A stretch of 64,000 bases of DNA from Anas platyrhynchos (GCF_047663525.1 NC_092617.1:2112501-2176500); one strand, 5' to 3'. Shown: positions 33,481-45,109, counted from the first letter of the stretch. Program-made: numbers and translations. The notes: a model not told the origin generated them from the letters alone.

Positions 33481-34620
33481 TGATCATAGATATTCAGCAG
33501 CATCTTCCAAGCCAGGGGGCTGATGCTGGCCTTACAGCTTCTTGGATAGACACAGCCAAGCCTTGTGCCTCCTGCTGCTGCCCACTCATGGACTCAAGCA
33601 GAAGGGACAGGACAACCCATCTGGGGGCCTTCTGTCTGTCTGGGTCCTCGTGGGTCTGGAGGCAGAGAGGATCCCCCAGTCAGCATGCCAAGCAGGTGCC
33701 TTCTGCTGGCCTAGCAGGGCCACTGCCAGATGTCAGCCCAAAAGTCCAGATCCCAGGGAGAGGTCAAGGCTGACCTGCCACCTCCAGACACAAGTGACCT
33801 CCCAGTCCCTTTGCATGACACGTTCCTGCTGCTGCCCTATCAAGTGCAGAGACAGAAGTGACCTCACAGTCACTGCCACAGTCACATTCCTCCTGCTGGG
33901 CCATGAGATCCTGAGATAGGGCCGAGCTCACTCTAGTTTCCTCGGTACCTCTTTTTCACTTTCTGCGTTAGAAATTAAGCAAAGTTTTAGTGGGAGTGTT
34001 TGGGGTTCTGCTTGTGCTGTCACGTCTGTGGTTGAGGTATGGACAAGCTCTTTGGTTTACACGTGTTTTACGTCTGCTAAGAAGTCTACGGTTAAATAGA
34101 GCATTTTAATGTTAGTGTTAACGGAAGGGATTAGGGTAAGCAAGAGAGAAAGTTGTTTCCTTTCAACGTATTATATTAGTATTTAGGTTGGGGAATAAAA
34201 TTACTGTTTCAAGTAAGGTAAGGGCCATATGTGACTGTTTTAAGTCAGTCTTACTGCACTACTGTCATTGCATGAATTTTCTTACCTCTATGAAATCATT
34301 AATTTCTGCTGGCCATGCACCTCTTACCGCCCCATAATCTCACTGCTGCTCCTGACCTCCCCATATCTTGTTGGGATCAGCTTTCTGATGACATTTACCA
34401 TCTCAGTGTATCTGTCTCACCTCTGTTGGCTCCTCCATTCCTGAGAAGGAAGTAGCATTGTAGTCAGGAGGGAAAAGGACACAAAGGTCTTTCGGAGCAT
34501 CCTGTACAATGTGCCCATCAGCTCTGCATCTCCACAAAATCGCGCTTCCGACCTACAAGTTTTGTTTCCCAAGTGGCTTCCGTGGATCCAGGGCTACTTT
34601 TCCCAGGCCCTCTCACATGT
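33481..34620 (+). repeat. Duplicated blocks A and B
   Basis: A (33490-33930) and B (33945-34605), the mirror image of 22560-23600. No gene seen. Confidence 0.65.
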
Positions 34621-35185
34621 TTCAGTTTTGGATGTGCAGGGATGTAATAAGGAAAACCAAGGCATGGATGGAACTGAGCTTAGCAGGGGATGAAAACAAT
34701 AACAGGAAGATATTCTATAGGTACTTTGCTCAGAAAAGGAAGGCCAAGGAGAGTCTACCCCTTCTGACGGATGAGAAGGGTGAACTGGTAATGACAGACT
34801 TGGAGAAGGCTGAGGAACTCAACAACATCTTTGCCTCAGTCTTCCCTGCCAGTCAGGCTTCTCAAGTCTTTCATTCCGTGAACCCATAGTTGGTGGCTGG
34901 GGGTGCAAATTCCCACCTGTTATAAGTGAAGGGAAGGTTTGAGGCCACCTGAAGAAGGTCAAGAAATACAAGTCTGTGGGGCTTGATGACTTGCCTTCCA
35001 GGGAGTGGAATGCTGTGGCTGAGTCTGTGGATGTTCCATCCTTGGGGGTGTTCAAGGCCACGTTAGATGAGGCCCTGAGCAACCTGATCTAGGGGGTGGT
35101 GTCCCTGCCTATGGGGGTTGGAACTAGATGATCGTCAAGGTGCTTTCCAACTCAACCGTTGTACGATTCTCTGATTCTGTGATTG
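34621..35185 (+). mobile_element. CR1 LINE with internal deletion of the RT domain
   Basis: Starts in the linker between endonuclease and RT (RKIFYRYFAQKRKAKESLP, then DLEKAEELNNIFASVFPAS), reaches a KSVGLDD-like stretch near 34975-34990 and jumps to the CR1 3' UTR (ending GATTCTCTGATTCTGTG). The whole RT is missing. Its 5' junction matches that of 41889-42722. Confidence 0.85.
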
Positions 35186-35223
35186 TGCTTCAGAGGGAAA
35201 GTAATAATAACAGTGATAGTAAA

Positions 35224-35290
<67 letters not shown>
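35224..35290 (+). repeat. (AAT)n microsatellite
   Basis: About 22 uninterrupted AAT units next to the CR1 3' end. It gives a run of Asn in one frame, which is not a gene. Confidence 0.97.
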
Positions 35291-35294
<4 letters not shown>

Positions 35295-35337
35295 CATGGT
35301 ATTGACTTTCAGAATACTCAGTGATCCTTTGTGATAT

Positions 35338-35702
35338 GGTTTAGTGGAGGACTTGTTAGTGGTAGGTCAGAGGTTGGACTAGGTGATCTTGGAGGTCTCT
35401 TCCAGCCTAGATGATTCTGGGATTCTGGGATCCAGTTCATCCATGAGACAAAACCCTGCAAGCAGCACGAAGGACACTGAAATGTGGCCTAAGATGAAGG
35501 AGACTCCAGATCGCTGGTGTAGAAACAGTATTTTTGTGCCATGACCAACGTGGTATATGCTGCAGGAAAAGGCCTGCGTCTGAAGTAAAAGGCCTAGGCC
35601 AGCACCGGTGTGGCACAGGCTTGAGATTTGGGTGTTTGTGAACATTATGGAACCACAGGATCTTTAAGGTCCCTTCCAACATGAGCAGTTCTATGATTCT
35701 GT
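35338..35702 (+). mobile_element. Two CR1-type 3' end fragments with unknown DNA between
   Basis: 35338-35432 (GGTTGGACTAGGTGATCTTG, then GATTCTGGGATTCTGG) and 35645-35702 (CTTTAAGGTCCCTTCCAAC, then TTCTATGATTCTGTG) are two LINE 3' ends. About 200 bp between them is not recognised. A relative of the first lies at 45515-45605. Confidence 0.75.
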
Positions 35703-37476
35703 GCTTAGCAGCCCTGTACAGCCCCTGTACGGCCCAGCCTCAGTTCATGCCCCTCAGCTTGTGCTCCAAAAGTGCTCCCTCACGTCACTTGTCCCACCTG
35801 CATTCCTTGGCTACCCCAGGGCATCCTGGAGGCAGTGGCCACCTCTGAATAGAGAATGGAAACCATCCATGAAAGTAGACCTAGGAAAAAAAGGGAACCT
35901 GTGCATAAAAGGACTCTAAGTCACAGCTGAAAGAGTCTTTTATGGCAGCACCACCAGCTTTTTTTCTATGAATTCTCTTGATTTAGTCTCATAGGTTTTT
36001 TATTATTATTATTATTATTTTATTTATTTATTTATTTATTTATTTACTATTGACAGCACTGTGGACAAGGATTATCTACCAAAGTATGCTTTTTCTGGGA
36101 ATAGTCTTATGCAAACATTTACCAAAATATATTTCCCAACTTTTTTTTTTTTTTTCTCCTTCTTCCTCCACCTCCCGGTCTTCAAGCAGAACTCCAAGGG
36201 AAGAAGCAACTGAATTAAAGAATAACTCACATTGAAGAGATCAAGACTAGGAAATGTGCTCCATGCCATCATAAAAGGAGATAAAAAAGAGGGTCAACAG
36301 TGTTGGCCCAAGTGCCCATGACTGAAGGGTGCTGCTGGTAACTGGCTGCCAGGAGGACTTGGTATCACTAATGTCCAGCCAACTTCTCCCCCCCCAACTT
36401 CATCCCCTTCTTCAGTGTGAATATCAGCAATGTGGCTAAAGGGAGACTCCAGGAGACTATGGCAAAGGCCTTGCTAAATCCAGGTTCACCACATTCCCTT
36501 CTCTCCCCTCCCCTACTGCTTCGCCTGAGACAGGACTTTCCCCATCACACTCCCATGGGCAGAGGTGACAACTGCAAATCTCCCAGTCCTTTTTCTTGTC
36601 CTTCCTGACGACAAGTTTGCTGTCTGCTTTTTCCAAGTCCCCAGAAATCTCTCTGATCCAAACGCTTGATGGCCTGGTCCAGAAAGGCAGGGTAGTGTGA
36701 CACAGTAGAGAGGGGCATCTGCAATGAGCCTGTGAGAGGGGGGTTACAGAAATCTCACAGAGACACTGGGGATTGGTTCTGGAGTCACACAGGACAACGG
36801 CAGCGCTCTGTGAGGTGTCCACATCTGAGCTGGCCTCCCACGCTCCTCATACACACAGGGCTGTTCAGAGACATGAGTCTCTGCCTTGCACACCACGCAC
36901 AGTGCACTGCAGTGCCTGCAGTGTCCCTCTGGCTCCTGCAGCCACTGCCAGAGGCTGGGAGGCACCTCAGCCCTGCAGTGCTTTGCCCTGCTCTGCCCTC
37001 CTCTGAGGTGCCCCAAGGCATGAGGAATGGGCACAGGGACCTTGCTTCAAGCAAGCACATCTCAGAGCTGGATAAAGGTGACTTCCCAAGGCATGTTAAT
37101 TAACCTCGTGGCACTGTCTGCCTCACTGGCCTTCATGAGACTTGTAGGAATGGCTGATGGCATTTGTGCTCGCTCGTGTTCATCTCTCTGTGTGTGTATG
37201 ATGTGCCTGCTGGCACCAGCAGCAATGGGTTTCCCTTTACACATCTCCCATGAACCCGCAGGGGGCTCTGCTCTTCTCCTGGACATCCTACCTCCCAGGG
37301 AGCCTTTATGAGATTAGCAATGAGCAATGGCCAGCCATTCTTGAACCTCCTTCCCATGCACCGTATATCTCTGAGCTGGTGGTGATGCTCTCCAGAGTAA
37401 GAAAAATTACAAAAATGATAACAGAACAAACATTGAGCCTACAATGTATTTTGGGTCATATGCAGAAAAAAACGGG
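35703..37476. other. 3' flank of OR, mostly unrecognised DNA
   Basis: Includes a (TTA)n/(TTTA)n run at about 36001-36050, a poly-T tract near 36141-36155 and a probable old CR1 RT relic around 36400-36480 (minus, GCAAAGGCCTTGCTAAATCC). This OR lacks block D downstream, unlike the others. No gene seen. Confidence 0.5.
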
Positions 37477-38415
37477 CTACGTTTTTGATTTTGAAACATC
37501 TCCAGTCATCAGTCTCTTCAAGGCATCCTTGAGCTCCTGGTTCCTCATGCTATAGATGAGGGGATTCACTGCTGGAGGCACCACTGAGTACAGAAATGAC
37601 ACCACCATGTCCAAGGATGCAGAGGAAAAGGAGGAGGGCTTCAGGTAGGCAAACATGACAGTGATGACAAAAAGGGATACCACGGCCAGATGAGGGAGGC
37701 ACGTGGAAAAGGCTTTGTGCCGGCCCTGCTCAGAGGGAATCCTCAGCACTGCCCTGAAGACCTGCACATAGGACAGCACAATGAAAACAAAACAACCAAA
37801 GACTAAAGAAACACTAAACACAAGTGCCCCAACTTCCCTGAGGTAGGCATCTGAGCAGGAGAGCTTGAGGATCTGGGGGATTTCACAGAAGAACTGGTCC
37901 ACAGCATTGCCTTGGCAGAGGGGAAGGGAAAATGTGTTGGCCGTGTGCAGGACAGCATTGAGAAAGCCACTGCCCCAGGCAGCTGCTGCCATCTGGGCAC
38001 AAGCTCTGCTGCCCACGAGGCTCCCGTAGTGCAGGGGCTTGCAGATTGCAATGTAGCGGTCGTAGGCCATGATAGTAAGAAGGGAAAGCTCTGAACCAAA
38101 GAAGAAGACAAAAAAAAAGACCTGTGCAGCACAGCCTTGATAGGAGATGGCCCTGGTTTCCCAGAGGGCATTGGCCATGGCTTTAGGAACAGTAGTAGAG
38201 ATGGATCCCAGGTCGAGGAGGGCGAGGTTGAGGAGGAAGAAGTACATGGGGGTGTGGAGGTGGTGGTCGCAGGCTACGGCGCTGAGGATGAGGCTGTTGC
38301 CCAGGATTGCAGCCAGGTAGATGCCCAGGAAGAGCGCGAAGTGCAGGAGCTGCAGCTTGCACGTGTCTGCGAATGCCAGCAGGAGGAACTCAGTGATGGT
38401 GCTTCTGTTAGACAT
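37477..38415 (-). CDS. Olfactory receptor, family 14-like, intact
   Basis: 312-aa receptor starting MSNRSTITEF at 38415. The frame is open for 40 more codons upstream (to 38535), but that stretch contains the splice acceptor (TTTGTTCAG near 38440) and aligns with no OR N-terminus, so the inner ATG is chosen. It has an Asn3 glycosylation site, GN in TM1, LHTPMY, MAYDRY, the loop cysteines, SYVQVF, KAFSTCLPHL and NPLIYSMRN. TM3 reads VFFFGSELSLLTI and TM5 GALVFSVSLVFGCFVFI. It is the inverted-arm counterpart of the OR at 19026, and stands head to head with 47829. Confidence 0.95.
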   Translation of the reverse strand: MSNRSTITEFLLLAFADTCKLQLLHFALFLGIYLAAILGNSLILSAVACDHHLHTPMYFFLLNLALLDLGSISTTVPKAMANALWETRAISYQGCAAQVFFFVFFFGSELSLLTIMAYDRYIAICKPLHYGSLVGSRACAQMAAAAWGSGFLNAVLHTANTFSLPLCQGNAVDQFFCEIPQILKLSCSDAYLREVGALVFSVSLVFGCFVFIVLSYVQVFRAVLRIPSEQGRHKAFSTCLPHLAVVSLFVITVMFAYLKPSSFSSASLDMVVSFLYSVVPPAVNPLIYSMRNQELKDALKRLMTGDVSKSKT

Positions 38416-38930
38416 CTGCTTTTTTGGGGATGTGATCCTGAACAAAGAAGAGAAAGAATAGTAACAGTGTACAACAAACTTATCAGAGAAAAACTCATCC
38501 CATTTCTCGTTTAGAATCGCCAGAAAATTGTCCATTTCCAGGAAGACATTTGGTAGGTATCTTTCCTGAGTTCTTCCTGATGCCTGAGGGTATGCCCGGA
38601 ATCAGGGGACTCCTCTGTATTCAATGGAAGAGTCAGTTATGCCCAATAGCCATAGGTAAGGTGGAATATGGGGCAATCTCATACTCACTTCACTCATGAT
38701 ATCAAAGAACCTTGCCCCAGTGTTGCTCCCAGGTTACCCAATTCACAGCAGATATATATACACAGATTTTTTAAATTTTCATTTTATAGGGTCAGATTTT
38801 TAGTTGTTACTAATCTACAACACTTGCTGAGTTTTTCTAAAACAGAAATCCTGGGCATTTCTCCAGCACATAAGTGGAAATGTTGTGCATCCTCAGAGAA
38901 AAAGGGACTGGCCCTATAGCGCAGAGTGTC
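38416..38930 (-). promoter_or_regulatory. OR leader region with splice acceptors
   Basis: Minus-strand pyrimidine tract (TTCTTTCTCTTCTTTGTTCAG, cut to CTCTTCTTTGTTCAG) near 38440, and a second AG directly before the ATG (AAGCAG then ATG), the same pair of possible acceptors seen at 19001 and 19025. No promoter placed. Confidence 0.45.
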
Positions 38931-40559
38931 CTTTAGTGAGGACAGACAATTCGTCCATCAATGCTGGTCTCAGCCACCGTGTGAGTGTTGCAGGAAAGTT
39001 GTACTCAGAGGTTGACCTGAGAAGAACCTGGACATGGCTTAGAGCAGAGGAATCCAGGCTCAAAGTGCCCATCTCCAGATCCCCCACCCTGTCCCCGTAC
39101 TCCCCTTCCCCCAAGCACACCGAGGGCTCACCCCACGGGCATGTGAAGCCCCCATCCCCAGCCAGCCTGGGAACAAGACCAGCAGCAGCACGGCCAGCTG
39201 GAGAAGCCAGGAGGAATGCCAGCGTGCTGCTGCCAGGGGAGGCAAGGCCAGGGAGGGACAGACGGACACTCAGCAGACCCTCCTGTGCTGCAGCTCTGCC
39301 CACATAGGATGAAGCTCATGCTCATTGCAAAGGCCTGCTCTGCTTTGCTTTGGCCTGCAGACACCTCCCAAAGACAGGGGGTATTAGAGCTTTTGTAGCT
39401 CCTAAAGATCAGCTGAGACAAAACCTGAGAGGACCACATTATGATGATGCTGGTGCAGTCCATGAGATGATGTTTGGGAAGGTACTTTACAAATTTGATC
39501 ACCGAGTTATTGATTTCTCAATGCAATGCTCCAGGAGTCTCAGTCTCCTGTACAATCCTGAAAATGAAACCTGCCTCCTGTCCACTGCAGCAGTCTGCAA
39601 GCACAGGCTACAGAAAAAGTCTTATCCTTCACATAAGCCAAGCCTTGATCTTCCTCCTGAATTGCCCCTCATAATGTCATTATCTAAAACACTGCAGAAA
39701 CAGAGAGACTCAAACCCTGGAAGATGCTACTGGCTGTAGAAGACCCCTCTGGCAACCCCACCTGCATTGCCCTGCTGCCAGAGCCTCACGGTGCCAAGAG
39801 CCTGCAGATGTGTCCTGCCACACGCTGCCCTCTGTTGTTGCGCTCCTCAGTGCCTCCAAGCCCTCTTTCCTTCTCTACTTTCTGTGTGCCAGCTGCGGTC
39901 AGAGCCCCCAGCCCTGCTGCGCTGTGCAGAGGAGCTGCTCCTGGGCACAGCTGGCTCTCTGCAGCGCTTTCAAGGAGCTCCCCTTGGGCCCAGGAGCGCG
40001 GCCCAGCTCAGCAGCACAGCACCCGACCATGGCATCGCTTGCTCTGTGCCCTTGGGCTCCCTTGAGGTGTCCCCAAGGCCTCAGGGCTGACAGCTCCCGA
40101 AGGCAGCAGGGTCTCTCCTGGGGTGTGGTGGTTGAAGCAGACTGAAGGCATCACCGACTGCTTCTCTCTGTAGATGTCAGAGACTGATTTTTTGAAGTGT
40201 GATTTGTGCTTTTGGACTGTGGTTGTCAAACAAGAGTACAAATGTTTCTCTCCCTTAACCCCTATTCTGTTCCCACTGCATGGCAGGACACCTCAGCCAC
40301 GACTGCCAGGGATCGTTTCACCCCTCTGAAGGTGTCCTAACAAGAGAGGGGGGAACTGAATGCTCTAAAAGGTTGTCCAAGAAGGGAATTGGACACTAAG
40401 ACAGCATTCATTGAGTTTTCCCAGTAATCCACATGTAAGATCCTCTACCCATACACAAATCTCTTCTTCCTCTCTCACATGACCAGCATGGTGACTGGGA
40501 TGTGGAACACACTCAACACTGAGCTGGTGCCTGCAACCAAACACCTGCAGATGCCGTGT
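38931..40559 (-). repeat. Duplicated blocks K and H (minus copies)
   Basis: K (38930-39420) with the signal-peptide-like frame 39060-39269 (minus), and H (39420-40340), inverted relative to 16986-18560. 40340-40560 adds DNA that the left arm lacks. No confirmed gene. Confidence 0.55.
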
Positions 40560-41040
40560 TTCCTTCTGGGGACCATGCCCTACGGTCAGCCCTGGGCTGT
40601 ATGCCATCCCTGTTCTCTGCAAGGCTCGAGTAGTGGAAGGTCTGGCTCCAGAAGGCAGCTTTACCTGAACCAGGGGAATTTCTCTCATGTACACTAATTC
40701 CTTCTCCTCCTCCCAGCTACTGTTCTGTGGCCCCAGTGTCACAGAAACCTCTTGTATGGATTTGCCCCATTGCTGGAGCCGCCCTGCAGTGCCACGGTGA
40801 TACTCATGGTCTTTGCTTTCATAATCTACATTTTGGATCCAATCTTCCTCTTCCCTCTCATGCAGTTTTCAGGTGTGTGTGTGTCCTGTGTTGGCAGGCC
40901 CAAAGCCTTATTCACCTGCTCTTCTGTCCACACAAGTGTCACTGTTTTCTATGATACTGCCATCAGTCTGTGTGAAGCTCATGACAGCCCTCCTCAGAGA
41001 TTTTAATGAAACCCTTTGCCAAGCAAACATCATCGTCCCG
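40560..41040 (+). pseudogene. OR pseudogene remnant of a different (non-14) lineage
   Basis: Inverted counterpart of 16640-16985 but longer. It begins with a decayed TM3/loop-2 motif (MPYGQPWAVCHPCSL at 40574, in place of MAYDRYxAxCxPLxY). It continues through CGPSVTETSC-like and FAPLLEPPCSATV to TM6 (LFTCSSVHTSVTVFYDTAI, near 40910-40970). Several frameshifts and stops. The lineage is the common gamma type, not the family 14-like cluster. Confidence 0.75.
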
Positions 41041-41888
41041 GTCACTCCTCAGGTTACCTTAGAGGTGGTGTGGTAAGGATGAGAGAGGTGCTGGTGGAAC
41101 TGCAGATGTTGTTATAAGACCTCTGTGAAAGACCATGGAAAAGCCAGATATAGGAGAGACGTTGCTCAGGATTTGGAAAAGGCAGAGGTAAAAGGCATCT
41201 TCTACAAGAAGGGTAAAGAGAAGGATGATTAAGACTAACTAAGGATTGATGAACATGCCAGCCTTTTAAGACTAGCTCTCTAACCAAACTTAAATTAAAA
41301 ACCTCAAAACTTGTCCTTATCCCAGACCTTGAGAAGGCACCTTGAACAGAATGTTAGTCCCTCACTTGAAGCCTTTGCCATTCGCTTGACCCAGGAGGGT
41401 GACCTCTAGTCCCTAAGCATTAACCTGATCATCTAACCCTCAAAACCCTCCAGCATGCACACAGCACATCTCATCCTCAACCCCACTCCTACCCCTAACT
41501 TCAGCTGGTTGTCCCCTTGGGGTAGGGCAGGGACTGTGAAGTCCTGCAGCAGTCCCATGGCGTTGGAAGAGGCATGTGAGGTGACAGGTATGTGATCAAA
41601 TCAGAGGCCACAAAGAGGAGCTGTCTGCGAATGCTGGGATGAAGTCAGGTGTGCCTAAGGATCTGCTGGGCCTGCAGGAGGCACATGGTTGGGAAGGAGG
41701 CTGGGAGGTCACTTCTGTCCATGGAGCTGACGGACCAGCAGGAAGAATGGGGTACAGATAGGGACCGTAAACGGCAGAAGCATGCACTTGGAATTGAAGG
41801 TGATGGCGAGGCACCTTCTGTTCTGGTCAGGTGGTAGACCACAGGAAGGCTGATGGCATGGGAGTCATGCTTGAGGTAGAGCTAGTGA
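41041..41888 (-). repeat. Duplicated block I (minus copy)
   Basis: Inverted copy of 15784-16639, ending at the shared CR1 3' junction. No gene seen. Confidence 0.65.
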
Positions 41889-42722
41889 GATCATAGAATC
41901 AGAGAATGGCTCCTGTTGGAAGGGACCTTAGAGGCATCTAGTTCCAAGCCCCGGTCCATGGACACCAGTAGCAGGGATGCCCCCCATGAGATCAGGTAGC
42001 CCAGGGCCTCATCTCACATGCTCTTGATCAGTTCCAAGGATGGGGCATCCCTAAGGTCTCTCAACAACCTGTTCCAGTGCCTCACCTCCCTCTGAGTGAA
42101 GAGTTTCCTCCTAAACTCTAGTCCAAATCTCCAGTCTTTTACTTTTAGCCATTCCCCCTTGTCCTGTCATACGATTGAGCAAAGAGTCACTCTCCATCTT
42201 TTTAAGAAGTCCCCTTTAAGTACTGAAAGGCCGCAAAGAGGTAACTCTGGCACCTTCTCTTCTGTAGAATGATCAGCCACCAAGTATGATGGAGAAAGGC
42301 TTGGCAACTACATCAGCCAGTTCCCTCAGGACCCTGGGATGCATGTCATCAGGCCCCATAGACATGTACCTGTTTAGTGTCATCAGGTGGTCGTGGACCT
42401 GCTCTTCACTCCCACCAGTTTGGACTTTGCAGCTCCAGCCTCCATCTACAGGTTCAGGGAAAGGAAAGACTTGGGAAGCCTGACTGGCAGGGAAGATTGA
42501 TGGAAAGACGTTGTTGAGTCCCTCAGCCTTCTCCATGTCTGTCATTACCAGTGCACCCTTCTCATCCATCACAGGGGGTACACTCTTCTTGGCTATTCTT
42601 TTCTGAGCAGTGTATCTGTAGAATCCCTTCCTATTTTTCCTTGCTTCCCTTGAGAAGATCAGTTCAATCCATGCCTTAACTTTCTTTATTCCATCTCTGC
42701 ATGTCCAAAACAGAAACATGCA
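41889..42722 (-). mobile_element. CR1 LINE with internal deletion
   Basis: Minus strand. The 5' side encodes the linker ([38 protein letters not shown]) and the start of the RT ([20 protein letters not shown]). It then jumps near 42260 to the ORF2 C-terminus and 3' UTR, ending GATTCTATGATCTCAC. It is the same insertion as 14681-15783 (same 3' flank) and shares its 5' junction with 34621-35185. Confidence 0.87.
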
Positions 42723-43576
42723 TGAGAAAAAAAAAAATAACCCTGATTCCATATAAGCCATTCTGGGAAAGAAACATGTAGGTAGGAAGCGCAGTTTTGT
42801 GGCAGTGCAGAACTGATGGGCACATTGTGCAGGATGCTCCTAAGGATCTTTTTGTTGTTTTCTCTTCTAACTACCATGCCACTACTGTCTCAAGAATAGA
42901 GGAGCCAACAGAGGTGAGACAGATACTCTGCGATCATGAATGTCATCAGAAAGCTGATCCCAACAAGATACAGGGAGGTCAAGAGCAGCCTGGACAAGAG
43001 AGATGTGATATTTCGGGGTGGGAAGAAGAGCTTGGCCAACAGAAACTTATGATTTCATAGAAGTAAGAGGGTTTATGTAATGTGGATGCTATGGTAACAC
43101 TGACTTAAAACAGTCACATATGGCCCTTACATAAGCCAGTAATTTTAATGCCTAAATGTAAATGCTACTACAACACTCTGAAAGGAATATTTTTTTTTTC
43201 TCTTCCTAACCCTAATGCCTTCCCTTAACACTAACATGAAAATGCTTTATTTAACCCTAGACTTCTTGGCAGACCTAAAAACCCTAAACTGTACAGCTTG
43301 TCCACACCTTAACCACAGACCTGACACCACTAGCAGGACAACACACACTCCCACTAAAACTTTGCTTAGTCTCTAACCCAGAAAGAGAAAAACAGGTACC
43401 TAGGGGGCAAAAGAGAGGTCAGCTCTTCCTCAGGATCTGATGGCCCAGCAGGAGGAATGTGACTGTGGCAGTGACTGTCTCTATCCTTGATAGGACAGCA
43501 GCAGGAACGTGTCACAGAAAGGGACTGTGAGGTCACTTGTGTCTGGAGGTGGCAGGTCACCCTTGACTTCTCCCTG

Positions 43577-43709
43577 TCTTGGTATAAGCACTGCTCTGCA
43601 ACAATTAAAACATCAACGTTTTATCAGCACTCTTCTCATCCTAAGCCAAAACGTAGCATTCTACCAGCTACTAGGAGGAAAATTAACTCTGTCCTAACTG
43701 AAACCAGGA
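43577..43709 (-). mobile_element. ERVL-type LTR, 5' end fragment
   Basis: About 130 bp matching the first part of the LTR at 4827-5397 (its 5270-5397 portion, GCACTGCTCTGCAACAAT). It directly abuts CR1 coding sequence, and the rest of the LTR is missing. Confidence 0.75.
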
Positions 43710-44612
43710 TAGTGAAGAAGGCATTAAACATCTCTGCTTTGGCTATATCATTGTCTGTGAGGAGACATTCCCCATCAAGTAGTGGACCTATGTTTTCTTT
43801 GGTCCTCCTTTTTCTGTTCACATATCCAAAAAAAAACACCTTTTATTGTCTCCCACAGATGTGGCCAGCTTCAACTCTAGTTAGGCTTTGGACCCACAAA
43901 TTTTCTCCCTACAAACATGAACAGCATTCCTTCCTCGTCACCTTCTTCCAGCAGCTGTACACTTTCTTTTTCTGTCTAAGCTCCAGTAGAAGATCCCTGG
44001 TCAGCCAGGCCAGTCTTCTGCCCTGCCTGCCTGCCTTCCGATATTTTGGAATAGCCTGATCTTGTGCTTTTAGGAGGCAGTGCTTAAAGATTGAGCTGAA
44101 ACACTGATGGACGGCAATGCCTTCAAAAGCAGCTACCCAGGGGACCTTGCTGACTAGTTCCCTGAGCAGCCTGAAGTCTGCTTTGCCCATATCCTGGGTT
44201 GAAGTACTGGTGGCAGTTTTCCTTCTGTTGCCATAAATTCTAAACTGAACCACTTCATGTTCACTATGACTGAGACGGGCACCAATTGCCACGTCTCCCA
44301 CAAGACCCTCTCTGTTCTCCAGCAACAGATCAAGGAAGGCACCTTTCCTAGTTGGCTCCCTTAGCACCTGCACCAAGAAGAGATCACCTAGGTGCTTTAT
44401 GAACCTCCTGGACTTGCTCGTGTCAGCTGTGTGGTGATCCCAGTTGACATCGGGCAAGTTGAAATCTCCCATAAGGACAAAAGGAGTTGATCTCGAGGCA
44501 TCTCTTAGTCCTGCAAAGAATAATTCATCGGCATTTGAGTCCTGGCAGGGTAGTCTGTAATAGATTCCCACAACGGCATCCCATTTATCTGTTTGTCCCT
44601 TAAAGTTGATAA
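43710..44612 (-). mobile_element. CR1 LINE fragment with endonuclease domain
   Basis: Minus strand. Encodes the second half of the ORF2 apurinic-type endonuclease (VLMGDFNLPDVNWD, FLDLLLENREGLVGDV, SHSEHEVVQFRI) and the linker to the RT (DIAKAEMFNAFF). The endonuclease part is open for over 200 codons, and a long frame runs on into block A by chance. The 5' start and the RT are missing. Confidence 0.88.
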
Positions 44613-45109
44613 GGCAGCACCAGGAATGTGTCACTGAAAGGGACTGTGAGGTCACTTCTACTTGAAGTAGGTGGCAGGTCAGTCTTAACTTCTCCCTGGG
44701 AGCTGCACTTTTGGGCTGACATCTGGCAGTGGCCCTGCTAGGCCAGCAGAAGGCACCTGCTTGGCATGCTGACTGGGGGATCCCCTCTGCCTCCAGACCC
44801 AGGAGGACCCAGACAGAAAGAAGGCCCCCAGATGGGTTGTCCTGTCCCTTCTGCTTGAGTCCATGAGTGGGCAGCAGAAGGCACAAGGCTGTGCCGTGTC
44901 TCCACAAGAAGCTGCAAGGCCAGCAGTAGGCCCATGGCTTGGAAAGTGACTTGTGTCTGGTTGGCTGACAGGTCGCAAGGAGCCTGATGAGTTGGGATGC
45001 CTACTTCAGGAGTGGTTTCCACCCTGATGGACCTTTCTTTGGTTGTAGGAAAGAACAGGAGAAAAAAAAAAAAAAAGACACAAACCACCCTAAAAGGTGG
45101 GCACTGGCC

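Larger units (their letters stand above)
42723..45045 (-). repeat. Duplicated blocks B and A (minus), A split by insertions
   Basis: B (42723-43385) then A in two parts (43386-43576 and 44613-45045). An 80 to 85-bp stretch of A (GTCACAGAAAGGGACTGTGA region) occurs on both sides of the inserted LTR/CR1 DNA, as diverged direct copies. No gene of its own. Confidence 0.65.

Noticed and set aside
35128-35334. Poly-Asn protein frame.
   Set aside because: Translation of an AAT microsatellite next to a CR1 3' end.
38416-38535. 40-codon N-terminal extension of the OR at 37477.
   Set aside because: It crosses the splice acceptor before the ATG at 38415, and no other OR in the window has a comparable extension.
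43909-44907. 332-codon frame that looks like a novel gene.
   Set aside because: It is a chance fusion of block A sequence with a CR1 endonuclease fragment.
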